This document shows, in pieces, positions 51,230-59,250 of a stretch of DNA of 64,000 bases. The stretch is taken from assembly GCF_048270095.1 (NCBI RefSeq), contig NZ_JBLWTL010000007.1, positions 1-64,000 on the forward strand, given 5' to 3'. Source of the DNA: Maricaulis sp048270095. Its GTDB lineage: Bacteria; Pseudomonadota; Alphaproteobacteria; Caulobacterales; Maricaulaceae. Under the pieces are notes generated by a model. That model saw only the letters and a list, made by a program, of their open reading frames with translations. It was not told the DNA's origin and did not search any database. A program made the position numbers and the translations under genes. The stretch's first letter is position 1; each line of letters starts with the position of its first letter.

Positions 51230-51663
51230 TGCCCGGCTTTCTGGAAAAACTGAACGGTTCGGCCGCGCTCGGCACGGTCCTGGCGCTGGTCTGGTATCTC
51301 ATACGCGTCGTGCCACAGGTCACCAGCCAGCCGCTCGATGAGGTCTCCTGGAAAGGGGCGATGGTGATTGCGGTGCTGATCTTCGTGGTCACCCTGATTG
51401 CCGACAGCGTCCGGGGCGCCATCGCCAGCCGGGAAGAGCTGGAGGAGGCTGGCGTGGTGGATGATGAGCGCGACCGTGCGGCCGAGCGGCGCGGCGATGC
51501 CTGGGGCGGCCACGCCATGCATGCCGTGGCCTTCATCGCCCTGATGCTGCTGGTTCTCGAGTTCGACCCGTTCTGGGCCGCGAACACATTATTCGTCGGC
51601 GCTATGCTGGCCGGTCTGGTCAGTACGGTGGTCAAATTCCTGACCTATCGCGGAGGTGTGTGA
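51229..51663 (+). CDS. Four-helix membrane protein, paralogue of its upstream neighbour
   Basis: 144 residues from the ATG at 51229, overlapping the previous stop by one base, with cggaggggtgtgtg as ribosome site. Helices at about 13-30, 42-62, 94-110 and 114-132. The loop is VVDDERDRAAERRGDAWGGH and the end is KFLTYRGGV, matching its neighbour. The shared loop should face the cytosol, where it could contact the HTH protein encoded next; that is inference. Confidence 0.8.
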   Translation: MPGFLEKLNGSAALGTVLALVWYLIRVVPQVTSQPLDEVSWKGAMVIAVLIFVVTLIADSVRGAIASREELEEAGVVDDERDRAAERRGDAWGGHAMHAVAFIALMLLVLEFDPFWAANTLFVGAMLAGLVSTVVKFLTYRGGV

Positions 51664-51666
51664 GCC

Positions 51667-51891
51667 ATGGCCAAACCGACACCTATCATCAACCAGATCC
51701 GCACGCTGCGCTTCCAGGCCGGGGAGATGACCCAGGCCGAGCTGGCAAAGCGGACGGGCGTCACCCGTCAGACCATTCTCGCCATCGAGCAGGGCAAGTA
51801 TTCGCCCTCGCTCGAGGTTGCCTTCAAGATTGCCCACGCGTTCGGCACCGGCCTTGACGAGGTGTTCCAGTATCCCGACGGCGGAACCTAG
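51667..51891 (+). CDS. Short Cro/CI-type HTH regulator of second membrane/XRE operon
   Basis: 74 residues: INQIRTLRFQAGEMTQAELA, KRTGVTRQTILAIEQGKYSP, SLEVAFKIAHAFGTGLDEVF. The recognition region (TRQTILAIEQGKYSPSL) is close to that of the regulator at 43675-43875 (SRQTVNALETGKYDPSL). It starts 3 bp after the second membrane protein with a gcggaggtgtgtgagcc site. Likely autoregulator of this operon. Its stop is the first triplet of the conserved repeat that follows. Confidence 0.9.
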   Translation: MAKPTPIINQIRTLRFQAGEMTQAELAKRTGVTRQTILAIEQGKYSPSLEVAFKIAHAFGTGLDEVFQYPDGGT

Positions 51892-51995
51892 AGCATTTTC
51901 AGCAAAAGTGGGTACCGGTTTTGCGGTTCGAAAATGCGACAAAACAAAAACTTAGAGCGTTTTCATTGACCGTGATTGAAATGAAAAGACTCTAG
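51889..51995. repeat. Short interspersed repeat with two hairpins, serving as bidirectional terminator
   Basis: The first hairpin is gcattttc (51893-51900) with gaaaatgc (51930-51937), and an inner gcaaaa..ttttgc. The second is agag-cg-ttttcatt with aaatgaaaa-ga-ctct (51954-51993). I recall near-identical agagcattttc..gtgggnaccggtt..gaaaatgcgacaaaacaa sequences between genes of many Alphaproteobacteria. Here it separates convergent genes and overlaps both stop codons. Confidence 0.7.
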
Positions 51996-53371
51996 CGCCG
52001 CTTGACCCGCATCGGCACCTCCGTGTCCGGCTGCAGCGTGATGCGCATCACCGGCACGGGGTGGCGGTCGCCGGTAAATTCGAAGCGAAGCTTGCGCAGC
52101 AGGCAGGCGAGCACGATCACCATCTCCATCATCGCGAAGCGGGCGCCGATACAGACCCGCGGGCCGAGGCCGAAGGGCAGCCAGGCGTGGCGCGGGATGG
52201 TGTTGGCGGCGTCGCCGAAAAAGCGTTCGGGCACGAAAGCGTCGGGCTGCGGCCAGAAATCCCGCTGGCGGTGCAGCAGCCAGGTGGAGACCAGGACATC
52301 GGTATCAGGCGCCACCGCCAGCCCGGCGACCGTATCGGCGTCAATCGAGGTGCGCGACAGGATCGGGGCAGACGGGTAGAGGCGCAGGCTTTCCTTGATG
52401 ATCGCCGTCGTCCACGGCGGGGCCTCCATCCAGTTGGCCGGGTCCGTGGTGTCGAGCGGCGCAGCGTCGATCTCGGCCTCGAGCCGTTCCAGCACATCGG
52501 GTGACTGGGAGAGGAGATAGAGCGTCCAGCTCAGCGAGCGGGCTGTGGTCTCGTGACCGGCGGCGAGAAAGGTGAGGAGATTGTCGACAATCGCGGTCTC
52601 GTCGAGCCCGGCGCCGAGCAGAAGGTCGAGGAAGTCAGGCGTGCGGCCCGCTGTCTCGGCATCGGGGCCGGCCCGGCGTGTCGCGGCGACATGGGCGACC
52701 TGGCGGCGCAGATCGGCGATCACGCGTCGCGCACCACCATGCCCGATCCGCGGTATCCAGCCTGGCACCCCCATCAGATCGAAGGGGTGGGGGATTCCGG
52801 TGATCTCGATCAGGCGGCAGATCGCGGCGCTGAAGCGGGTCTTGTCGAGCGCTTCATCGCCGGAGAACAGGGTCTCGATCAACACGTCCAGTGTCAGATC
52901 GACCATCGCATCGGACAGCGAGATCGTGCGCCCGTCGACGGCAAGGAAAGCCTCGGCCGCCTCATCGCAGACGGTGCGGATCTTGGGCGCGAAGGCATTG
53001 ACGCGGCGCGGGGTGAAAACGGGGGCGACGGCATGGCGCGCCGTCTTCCACACTTCCCCCTCGGCCGTCAGCAGCCCGTCGCGCAGAAAGGGTTTCAACA
53101 CCGCCTGACGCACCGGGTTCATGCGGTAATTGGCGGCATTGGTGACGAAGCAGTGATGGATCGCGCCCGGGTCATTGATCAACAGGCTGTTGCGGCCGAG
53201 AAAGCGGAAAGGGGCGACGAGAAACTCGAAATGATGCTCGCCCCAGATCTCGAGTGGATTGCGGCCCATTGCCCGGAAATAGGTCCAGTAGTCGGACACG
53301 GTCAGACGGCCGGTCTGGCTGTAATTGGCATAGGGTGGCTTGGGCGGCTGAAAGGCTTCGCTACTGCTCAT
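51992..53371 (-). CDS. Cytochrome P450
   Basis: 459 residues from the ATG at 53371 (gcgggagcgaagac upstream). The oxygen-activation I-helix is LLTFLAAGHETTARSLSWTL, the ExxR pair lies in AIIKESLRLYPSAPIL, and the heme loop is PFGLGPRVCIGARFAM with the iron-ligating cysteine at about C407. The sequence without a membrane anchor and these motifs fit the bacterial fatty-acid/terpenoid hydroxylase (CYP102/CYP4-like) side of the family. Redox partners are not encoded nearby. Substrate unknown. Confidence 0.93.
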   Translation of the reverse strand: MSSSEAFQPPKPPYANYSQTGRLTVSDYWTYFRAMGRNPLEIWGEHHFEFLVAPFRFLGRNSLLINDPGAIHHCFVTNAANYRMNPVRQAVLKPFLRDGLLTAEGEVWKTARHAVAPVFTPRRVNAFAPKIRTVCDEAAEAFLAVDGRTISLSDAMVDLTLDVLIETLFSGDEALDKTRFSAAICRLIEITGIPHPFDLMGVPGWIPRIGHGGARRVIADLRRQVAHVAATRRAGPDAETAGRTPDFLDLLLGAGLDETAIVDNLLTFLAAGHETTARSLSWTLYLLSQSPDVLERLEAEIDAAPLDTTDPANWMEAPPWTTAIIKESLRLYPSAPILSRTSIDADTVAGLAVAPDTDVLVSTWLLHRQRDFWPQPDAFVPERFFGDAANTIPRHAWLPFGLGPRVCIGARFAMMEMVIVLACLLRKLRFEFTGDRHPVPVMRITLQPDTEVPMRVKRR

Positions 53372-53530
53372 GTCTTCGCTCCCGCCGACCATGCCCCACG
53401 CCGCAGACCCTGCCTGTTCTCGCTTCGATGGCCAAGGCGCAAATGGTCGCGGCATGGCGCTCCGCTCCGCACCAGCGCCGGCGCAAAACTCCCGCTTCAT
53501 TCGGTAACGCAACTGATCTAACCTGGGCGG

Positions 53531-54295
53531 ATGAGATTTTTCACCGCACTGATCCTCCTCCTTCTTTTGCTCACCCCGCTGGCCCGGGCCGATATGGACC
53601 AGGCACGCGAGGCCTATGCCGGCGGGCGCTGGGAGGAAGCGGCCACCCAGGCAGAAATGTCCGGTGGTGCCGAGGGCTATGCCTATGCCGCCCGCGCCCT
53701 CGTAGCGCAGCTGATGGTCGAGCCCGACACCGCCGACCGCCAGGGCGTGACACGCCAGGCCGTCAGTCTCGCCGAGGCCGCCTATCGCGAAGACAATGAG
53801 AGCGCCGAGGCGCGCCTGAGGCTGGCGATCTCGCTGGGCTATCAGGGGCGATATACCGGAACCATGCGCGCGCTCTTCCTGCGCGTCCCGCAACGCGGGC
53901 GGGCCTTGCTGGAATCCGTGGTGATGGAAGACCCGGGCAATGTCTGGGCGCTGGGCACGCTCGGGGCCTGGAATCTCGAAGTGGCCCGGCGCGGCGGTGC
54001 GCGGGGCATGGAGATGCTCGGCGCTTCGGTTGAAGCCGGCACCGGCTATTACAGCCAGGCGATTGCCCTCGACCCCTATAATCCGGCGCTGCGCTATTTC
54101 CTCGCGCTTGGCCTGATCGCACTGGATGATCGTGACCGTACCGCAATGGCCTGGGAACAGGTCGAGCTCGCGCTGGAGCTGCAACCGCGCGACGCCTTTG
54201 AAGCCGGCCTGCTGGACAATGCCGCACAATTGCACGCGCTCAGGGATGATCGCGAGGCGGCCACGGCCTGGGCGATTGAGCGCATGACGCAATAG
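53531..54295 (+). CDS. Secreted TPR-like protein
   Basis: 254 residues with a signal peptide (MRFFTALILLLLLLTPLARA). The remainder is helical repeats: DMDQAREAYAGGRWEEAATQ, GYAYAARALVAQLMVEPDTA, ARLRLAISLGYQGRYTG, YSQAIALDPYNPALRYFLAL and WEQVELALELQPRDAFEAGL, in TPR-like style. Predicted periplasmic. It is divergent from the P450 and convergent with the S24-like gene. No specific function. Confidence 0.75.
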   Translation: MRFFTALILLLLLLTPLARADMDQAREAYAGGRWEEAATQAEMSGGAEGYAYAARALVAQLMVEPDTADRQGVTRQAVSLAEAAYREDNESAEARLRLAISLGYQGRYTGTMRALFLRVPQRGRALLESVVMEDPGNVWALGTLGAWNLEVARRGGARGMEMLGASVEAGTGYYSQAIALDPYNPALRYFLALGLIALDDRDRTAMAWEQVELALELQPRDAFEAGLLDNAAQLHALRDDREAATAWAIERMTQ

Positions 54296-54310
54296 GGCTG
54301 AGCGCCAGGC

Positions 54311-54937
54311 CTATTGGCTGGCCCAGACGATACGGGCGATCCAGGCGATCTCGACGAGCTTGACGATCCGTTCCGGCCCGGCCGGGTTGAGCGGTTTGAG
54401 CACCACATCCTGCACCGTACTGCGACCCAGCTCCCAGCCGCAAATTTCGCCATCCCGGGTCTTCACCATGACACGGTCGCCCCGGCGCGGCTTGTCGTCG
54501 GGTGCGATGATCAGCCGGTCACCGGGCCGGTAGAGCGGCAGCATCGCCTCGCCCTCGACGGTCAGCGCGAAGGCCTCGCTTGTTCCGAGATCGGGGAAGG
54601 GCACGCGGCGCCAGCTCGCGCCGGTCGGCAGGCCGACCGCATCAAAGGCGGCGGCGCGGTCACCATCGGCCAGATCGAGCGCCGGCAGGGATTGCGTCCG
54701 GCCCTCGCCGCTGACCAGGGCCGCGAAATCGGCGAAACCGAGATTGGCAGCGCTCAGCGCCTTGGTCAGGCTCTCCGTCGAGGGCCAGCGCAGTTTGCTG
54801 CCATCGGCTGAAACGCGTTTGGACGGGTTGAACGTGGTCGAATCCAGTCCGGCGCGCCGCGCCAACCCGGACGGGCTGGTCTGGGCATGGGCGGCGAGAC
54901 GGTCAATCCCGCGCCAGATCTGGTCGTGCGTAAACAT
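54311..54937 (-). CDS. S24-like (LexA/CI-fold) HTH regulator lacking the catalytic serine
   Basis: 208 residues from the ATG at 54937. The N-terminal DNA-binding part is QIWRGIDRLAAHAQTSPSGL, ARRAGLDSTTFNPSKRVSAD and WPSTESLTKALSAANLGFAD. The C-terminal S24-like fold starts near residue 115. The nucleophile motif, GDSM in homologues, reads GEAM here (Ala131), while the lysine partner survives in RVMVKTRDGE (K159). The end, WIARIVWASQ, is typical of this family. It probably cannot self-cleave and acts as a stable repressor or ligand-controlled regulator. It is convergent with the TPR gene. Confidence 0.88.
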   Translation of the reverse strand: MFTHDQIWRGIDRLAAHAQTSPSGLARRAGLDSTTFNPSKRVSADGSKLRWPSTESLTKALSAANLGFADFAALVSGEGRTQSLPALDLADGDRAAAFDAVGLPTGASWRRVPFPDLGTSEAFALTVEGEAMLPLYRPGDRLIIAPDDKPRRGDRVMVKTRDGEICGWELGRSTVQDVVLKPLNPAGPERIVKLVEIAWIARIVWASQ

Positions 54938-55033
54938 GGCGATGCGTCCTTGGAAGGCGGGAAAGCTATAGGAAAATATCCCCCGTCGCCAGACAGGCTT
55001 GCGCCGGTCAGCGGCGCGCGCTAACCCCAGCGC

Positions 55034-55393
55034 ATGAGCGACAAGATTGCATACCGATTGGCGACGCCTGACAGCTGGGCTGCCGTGATGATGGCCGGTG
55101 TTTTTCACGGTGAGCCACACGATATGGCCGATGGTTTTATCCATCTGTCGGCGGCCGACCAGGTCGAGGGCACGCTGCTCAAACATTATAATGAACACCC
55201 GCGCCTGATCCTCGCCGAGATCGATCTCGAGGCGCTGGGTGACAGCGTCAAATGGGAAAAGTCGCGCGGCGGAGCGCTGTTCCCCCATGTCTATGGCGAT
55301 ATCCCCGCCAGCGCCGTGCGTGGTGTGCGCCATGTCCGCCGCAATGAAGAAGGCGACTGGGTCTTGCCGTCCGATCTGGGAGGTCAGTGGTGA
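55034..55393 (+). CDS. DUF952-family protein
   Basis: 119 residues. AYRLATPDSWAAVMMAGVFH, DMADGFIHLSAADQVEGTLL, LILAEIDLEALGDSVKWEKS and GALFPHVYGDIPASAVRGVR are the DUF952 core; the conserved His and Ser in FIHLS suggest an enzyme or ligand-binding pocket. It overlaps the pyrD start by a few bases, a linkage I recall from other Alphaproteobacteria. Confidence 0.9.
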   Translation: MSDKIAYRLATPDSWAAVMMAGVFHGEPHDMADGFIHLSAADQVEGTLLKHYNEHPRLILAEIDLEALGDSVKWEKSRGGALFPHVYGDIPASAVRGVRHVRRNEEGDWVLPSDLGGQW

Positions 55394-56445
55394 TTCACGA
55401 TCTGATCGCACGGGCGCTGCACGTGTTCGAGCCGGAGACGGCGCATCGCTTCGGCGTATTGGGGCTGAAGGCTGGTCTCGGCCCGCGCCAGTTTTCGCGC
55501 GATCCGGCCATACTGGCGACCCGTGTCGCCGGTCTTGATCTAACCAATCCGCTCGGACTGGCGGCCGGGTTCGACAAGAATGCCGAGGCGCCTGATGCCT
55601 TGCTGGCGGCCGGTTTCGGATTTGTTGAACTGGGGGCCGTGACGCCGCGGGCGCAGGATGGCAAGCCCCGCCCGCGCATCTTCCGGCTCGCCCCCGACCG
55701 CGCCGTGATTAATCGTATGGGCTTTCCCAATCAGGGGCTGGACCCATTCGAGGCGCGGCTGCGCCGGCGTCAGGGTCGCGGCGGGATTGTCGGGGTCAAT
55801 CTCGGCGCCAATCTCGACAGCGAGGACCGCGTCGCCGATTACGTCACCTGCCTTGAGCGGTTGAAGGATCTGGCGCAATTCTTCACCGTCAATATTTCCT
55901 CACCCAATACGCCGGGGCTGCGCAATCTCCAGGCCCATGGCGCGCTCGATGAATTGCTGGGAGCCGTGGCGCAGGTCGGTTGCCAGGCCCCGGTCTTTCT
56001 CAAGATCGCGCCGGATATTGCCGATGAGGATGTCGGGCCCATTATTGATGCGATCGCTCGCCACGGGCTCGACGGTATCATCGTGTCGAATACCACCATC
56101 CAGCGGCCTGACAGCCTGAGCAGCAAACATATGGGTGAGGGCGGCGGCCTGTCGGGGCCACCGATTTTTGCGCGCTCGACCGAGCTGGTGCGTCAGTTCC
56201 GCCGCGGTGCGGGCCCCGATCTGGCGATCATCGGTGTTGGCGGGATCGATAGCGCCGACACTGCCTATGCCAAGATCCGTGCCGGTGCCAATGCTATCCA
56301 GCTCTATACCGGGCTGGTCTATCACGGTCCCGGCCTGGTGCAGCGCATCAAGTCCGGCCTGGTCAAGCGGCTTCAGGCCGATGGGTTCGTTTCGGTCGCT
56401 GAAGCGGTCGGGGTCGATTGCAACCGGCGCTCAAGCGACGGGTAA
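55390..56445 (+). CDS. pyrD: Dihydroorotate dehydrogenase (quinone), class 2
   Basis: 351 residues from the GTG at 55390, which overlaps the DUF952 stop and has gggaggtca just before it. An N-terminal amphipathic helix (HDLIARALHVFEPETAH) marks class 2 membrane-associated enzymes. PLGLAAGFDKNAEAPDAL, NRMGFPNQGL, GVNLGANLDSEDRVADYV, NISSPNTPGLRNLQ with the base serine, and IGVGGIDSADTAYAKIRAGA are FMN/substrate sites. It makes orotate in pyrimidine synthesis, passing electrons to quinone. Its end overlaps the MATE gene by 73 bp. Confidence 0.95.
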   Translation: MIHDLIARALHVFEPETAHRFGVLGLKAGLGPRQFSRDPAILATRVAGLDLTNPLGLAAGFDKNAEAPDALLAAGFGFVELGAVTPRAQDGKPRPRIFRLAPDRAVINRMGFPNQGLDPFEARLRRRQGRGGIVGVNLGANLDSEDRVADYVTCLERLKDLAQFFTVNISSPNTPGLRNLQAHGALDELLGAVAQVGCQAPVFLKIAPDIADEDVGPIIDAIARHGLDGIIVSNTTIQRPDSLSSKHMGEGGGLSGPPIFARSTELVRQFRRGAGPDLAIIGVGGIDSADTAYAKIRAGANAIQLYTGLVYHGPGLVQRIKSGLVKRLQADGFVSVAEAVGVDCNRRSSDG

Positions 56446-57758
56446 GCGATGACCAGCGTGCCGCCGCGCGCGATATAGAAAACCAGAAATGCCAGCCAGA
56501 CGCCATGATTGCCGAGCGGCGTGGCCAGCAGGGCGTCGGCGATCAGATAGACCAGCAGGGATGCGAGCCCCGCATTGCGCAGGATCTTGCCGCTTGTCGT
56601 GCCGATAAAGACACCGTCCATCAACCAGGCGCCTGCGCCCAGGAATGGAACAATGGCGCACCAAGGCAGATAGCGGATCGCCGCTGCGCGCGCGTCGGCA
56701 TCCTCGATCAGCAGGGTCAGCAATTGCGCGCCGAACAGCCAGGTCAGAACCGCGAAGATCGCACCAGCGGCGAACATTGGCTCGCCCGTCAGGCGCACGG
56801 CCCGGCGCAGACCGTCCAGCGAGCGGCGGCCATAGGCGCGGCCGGCCTCGGTCTCGGCGACGAAGGCGAAGGCGTCGAGCACGAAGGCCCAAAGCGTGAT
56901 CACCTGTAGCAGAACATGATTGCCGGCCAGGATGGCGGTGCCCTGCCGGGCGCCGGCATTGGCAAACCAGGTGAAGCCGATCACCAGGCTCCAGGTGCGG
57001 ATCATCAGATTGATATTGACGCTGAACATCTGCGCGATGGCGTGGCGGTCGAGCAGGCTGGCGCGATTGAGCACGCCGCCGGCCCAGCCACCCTGGCGCA
57101 TCAACGTGTGGGCGACGAAGCCAAGTCCGACCAGAAGTCCGGCCCATTCGGCAATCGCGGTGGCGGCGCCCACGCCGCCCGGGCCATAGCCGAGCCCGAG
57201 GACGAACCAGAGATCGAGCCCGATATTGATGGCGCTGAACACGGCGTAGATGGCCAGTGTCGCACTATTGCGGCCCAGCCCGATCAGCCAGCCGGTCAGG
57301 GCGAAGGTCGCCAGCGCGGCCGGTGCACCCCAGGCCCGGGCCAGCAGATAGTCTGCGCCCTTGGCCTCGACGCCAGGCTGCCCCTGCAAGACGGCAAAGC
57401 CGCCCCAGGCGATCGGATGGCGCAGCAGCCAGACCGCGATGCCGAGCAGGGCGGCGATGGCGACGGCACGGATCAGTATGCGCTGGGTTTCGGCCCGGTC
57501 ATGGGCGCCGTCGGCCTGGGCCGTCAGCCCGGTCGTGCCCATGCGAAGGAAGTAGAAACTCCAGTAGAAGACCGAGAAGATCGCGCCGCCCAGCGCCACA
57601 CCGCCGAGATCGCTCTTGTCGCCCGACAGGCCCAGCACGAAGGTATCCACGACCCCGGCCAGGGGGACGGTGGCATTGGCTGCGACCAGCGGCAGGGCGC
57701 GCTTGATTACCTCGAGACGGGTGAGGTCAGGCCGGGTGGCTTCAGTGTGGCTGGACAT
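56373..57758 (-). CDS. MATE-family (DinF-like) efflux transporter
   Basis: 461 residues with twelve predicted helices. ALPLVAANATVPLAGVVDTF in helix 1 has the asparagine/proline/aspartate pattern of DinF-type MATEs. LRMGTTGLTAQADGAHDR, GAPAALATFALTGWLIGLGR, WFANAGARQGTAILAGNHVL and DAFAFVAETEAGRAYGRRSL follow. It exchanges Na+ or H+ for organic cations or metabolites; the substrate is unknown. It is convergent with pyrD and overlaps its 3' end by 73 bp. Confidence 0.9.
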   Translation of the reverse strand: MSSHTEATRPDLTRLEVIKRALPLVAANATVPLAGVVDTFVLGLSGDKSDLGGVALGGAIFSVFYWSFYFLRMGTTGLTAQADGAHDRAETQRILIRAVAIAALLGIAVWLLRHPIAWGGFAVLQGQPGVEAKGADYLLARAWGAPAALATFALTGWLIGLGRNSATLAIYAVFSAINIGLDLWFVLGLGYGPGGVGAATAIAEWAGLLVGLGFVAHTLMRQGGWAGGVLNRASLLDRHAIAQMFSVNINLMIRTWSLVIGFTWFANAGARQGTAILAGNHVLLQVITLWAFVLDAFAFVAETEAGRAYGRRSLDGLRRAVRLTGEPMFAAGAIFAVLTWLFGAQLLTLLIEDADARAAAIRYLPWCAIVPFLGAGAWLMDGVFIGTTSGKILRNAGLASLLVYLIADALLATPLGNHGVWLAFLVFYIARGGTLVIAYPSLERRLQSTPTASATETNPSA

Positions 57759-57845
57759 GATCCGCCACTAGCCCGCTCCGCGACAGCTGGCAAGCTGCCA
57801 GCGTATCGTTGTTCAAAAGCTCACAAGTCGGCCATTCACGAGGCG

Positions 57846-58208
57846 CTAGACGCCACACACACCGTCGCGGCATTGATCGCGAGGCCGCAGCGGGGCGAGC
57901 CGGCGATACAAGGCGTCGAGCGGGATCCGGATCGGGGCCGGGCGTGTCAGCGAGGCGAGCAGGCCCCAGCCGGGGACGCGCTCCCAGATCGCAATGAAGG
58001 CGGCCCAGCCATCGACCAGCTGACCATCGGGGAGGCGGACATGGAGGGATGCCAGCGCCGCCTCCCGATCGACATCATCGGGCAGATCATCATTCGCATC
58101 GTGCAGGCGAATGATGTGGTCACCATGACGGGCATATCGCGCCATCTCGCCGCGGCAGAGCGGGCAAAGAGCGTCATAATAGGCGATCAGCGGGCCGGTG
58201 GTGTCCAT
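57846..58208 (-). CDS. DUF393 / DCC-family thiol-disulfide oxidoreductase-like protein
   Basis: 120 residues from the ATG at 58208 (a GTG five codons earlier is possible). It starts with the DCC motif region LIAYYDALCPLCRGEMARYA (CxxC). AALASLHVRLPDGQLVDGWA and IWERVPGWGLLASL are family blocks. The C-terminal RDQCRDGVCGV adds two cysteines. It is thioredoxin-like in pattern; the physiological partner is unknown. Confidence 0.85.
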   Translation of the reverse strand: MDTTGPLIAYYDALCPLCRGEMARYARHGDHIIRLHDANDDLPDDVDREAALASLHVRLPDGQLVDGWAAFIAIWERVPGWGLLASLTRPAPIRIPLDALYRRLAPLRPRDQCRDGVCGV

Positions 58209-58284
58209 GGGTTCAATCTGCACCGGCGAACCGGGCGCGGCCAGCGGTCATCGGGTCGCATGTGACGCGGTGCCGCGGCGGGGC

Positions 58285-58707
58285 TTAGCCTGCCGGGTCC
58301 GTGCGCCCCGGTGTGATCAGGAAATGACCATGCAGGGTGGCGACGGGGGCGCCGCTGCGGCCCTGCCAGGCTTCGGCCCGGACATTGGCGACGCGGCGGC
58401 CGCTGCGATTGACGATGGCGCGGGCATAGACGTCGGCCGCGCGGCCGGGACGCAGATAGTCTATCGCCACATCAATCGGTCGCGGCAGACGCTCCAGGGA
58501 TTGACCGGCCAGCAGGGAAGCCGATGCGACGATCTCGAGAAAGGCACCGATGGCGCCGCCATGCAGGGCGGGGATGAGGGGATTGCCGACCAGGATTTCG
58601 GAATAGGGCAATATGCCGGTCAGTTCATCGCCCTTTTGTTCGAGGCGAACGCCGAAGCGCGCGACATAGGGCGCGGCCAGCAGGGTTTCGATCAGGGCAT
58701 GGCTCAT
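58285..58707 (-). CDS. PaaI-family hotdog thioesterase, second of a tandem pair
   Basis: 140 residues. The hotdog core is GNPLIPALHGGAIGAFLEIV (His-Gly-Gly substrate loop), followed by PIDVAIDYLRPGRAADVYAR and ATLHGHFLI. Members hydrolyse acyl-CoA thioesters. The start overlaps the stop of its upstream partner (ATGA), so the two are coupled and may form a hetero-oligomer. Confidence 0.88.
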   Translation of the reverse strand: MSHALIETLLAAPYVARFGVRLEQKGDELTGILPYSEILVGNPLIPALHGGAIGAFLEIVASASLLAGQSLERLPRPIDVAIDYLRPGRAADVYARAIVNRSGRRVANVRAEAWQGRSGAPVATLHGHFLITPGRTDPAG

Positions 58708-59207
58708 AAGGGCTGTCCCGAGCGCAGGGCTTCGACCGCGCGTTCCTGTGCCGCCTTCGACGCACCGGTCACCATGAAGGCGGCCTGGGCGGTTGCGACG
58801 GGATCATCGATATCGCCATCATGGGCGGTGGCGCGGACAAAAGCGACCAGACCATGGGATTTCAGGCAGATCGCCTCGGCGGTGACATCGAGCCCGGGCT
58901 TGGCCGGGCGCATGTAATCGAGACGCAGATCGAGTGTCGCCGGGGTGTCCTGCCCGCCAAAACCACTGAATGCCGCAAGGCCGCAGACATGGTCGAGCAG
59001 GGCTGTGATGACCCCGCCATGCAGGATGCCCGAGTCCGGGTCACCGACCAGATCAGCCGAATAGGGCGCGCGCATCACGGCCAGGCCGGGCTTTAGCGAG
59101 ACCAGGGTGAGGCCGAGCGCGACCGCATGCGGCGAGCCATCGACGAGCAGGGGCGCCAGCTCGTCGAGCAGGGCCTGTAGATCGCCGGGATTATCAGGGT
59201 CGGACAT
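58704..59207 (-). CDS. PaaI-family hotdog thioesterase, first of a tandem pair
   Basis: 167 residues. The motif DPDSGILHGGVITALLDHVC includes the conserved HGG and acid residue, with TLDLRLDYMRPAKPGLDVTA and VATAQAAFMVTG in the strands. Like its partner it is a predicted acyl-CoA thioesterase. Both genes contain the aligned LRPG/MRPA strand, consistent with an old duplication. Confidence 0.88.
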   Translation of the reverse strand: MSDPDNPGDLQALLDELAPLLVDGSPHAVALGLTLVSLKPGLAVMRAPYSADLVGDPDSGILHGGVITALLDHVCGLAAFSGFGGQDTPATLDLRLDYMRPAKPGLDVTAEAICLKSHGLVAFVRATAHDGDIDDPVATAQAAFMVTGASKAAQERAVEALRSGQPL

Positions 59208-59250
59208 GCGCCACTTCTATTGCAGCGCGGACGCGCTCGCCAGATGCAAT

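Noticed and set aside
53371..54292. Long N-terminal extension of the P450 frame to 54292
   Set aside because: The extra 300 codons are the antisense of the signal-peptide-bearing TPR-like gene; the ATG at 53371 has a ribosome site and gives a normal P450 length.
54938..55411. N-terminal extension of the S24-like regulator to 55411
   Set aside because: It would overlap the DUF952 gene on the opposite strand; the ATG at 54937 matches the normal family start (MFTHDQIW).
57786..57802. Perfect small hairpin gctggca-agc-tgccagc upstream of the MATE gene
   Set aside because: Too short, with no T tract and no clear gene end to serve; probably chance in GC-rich DNA.
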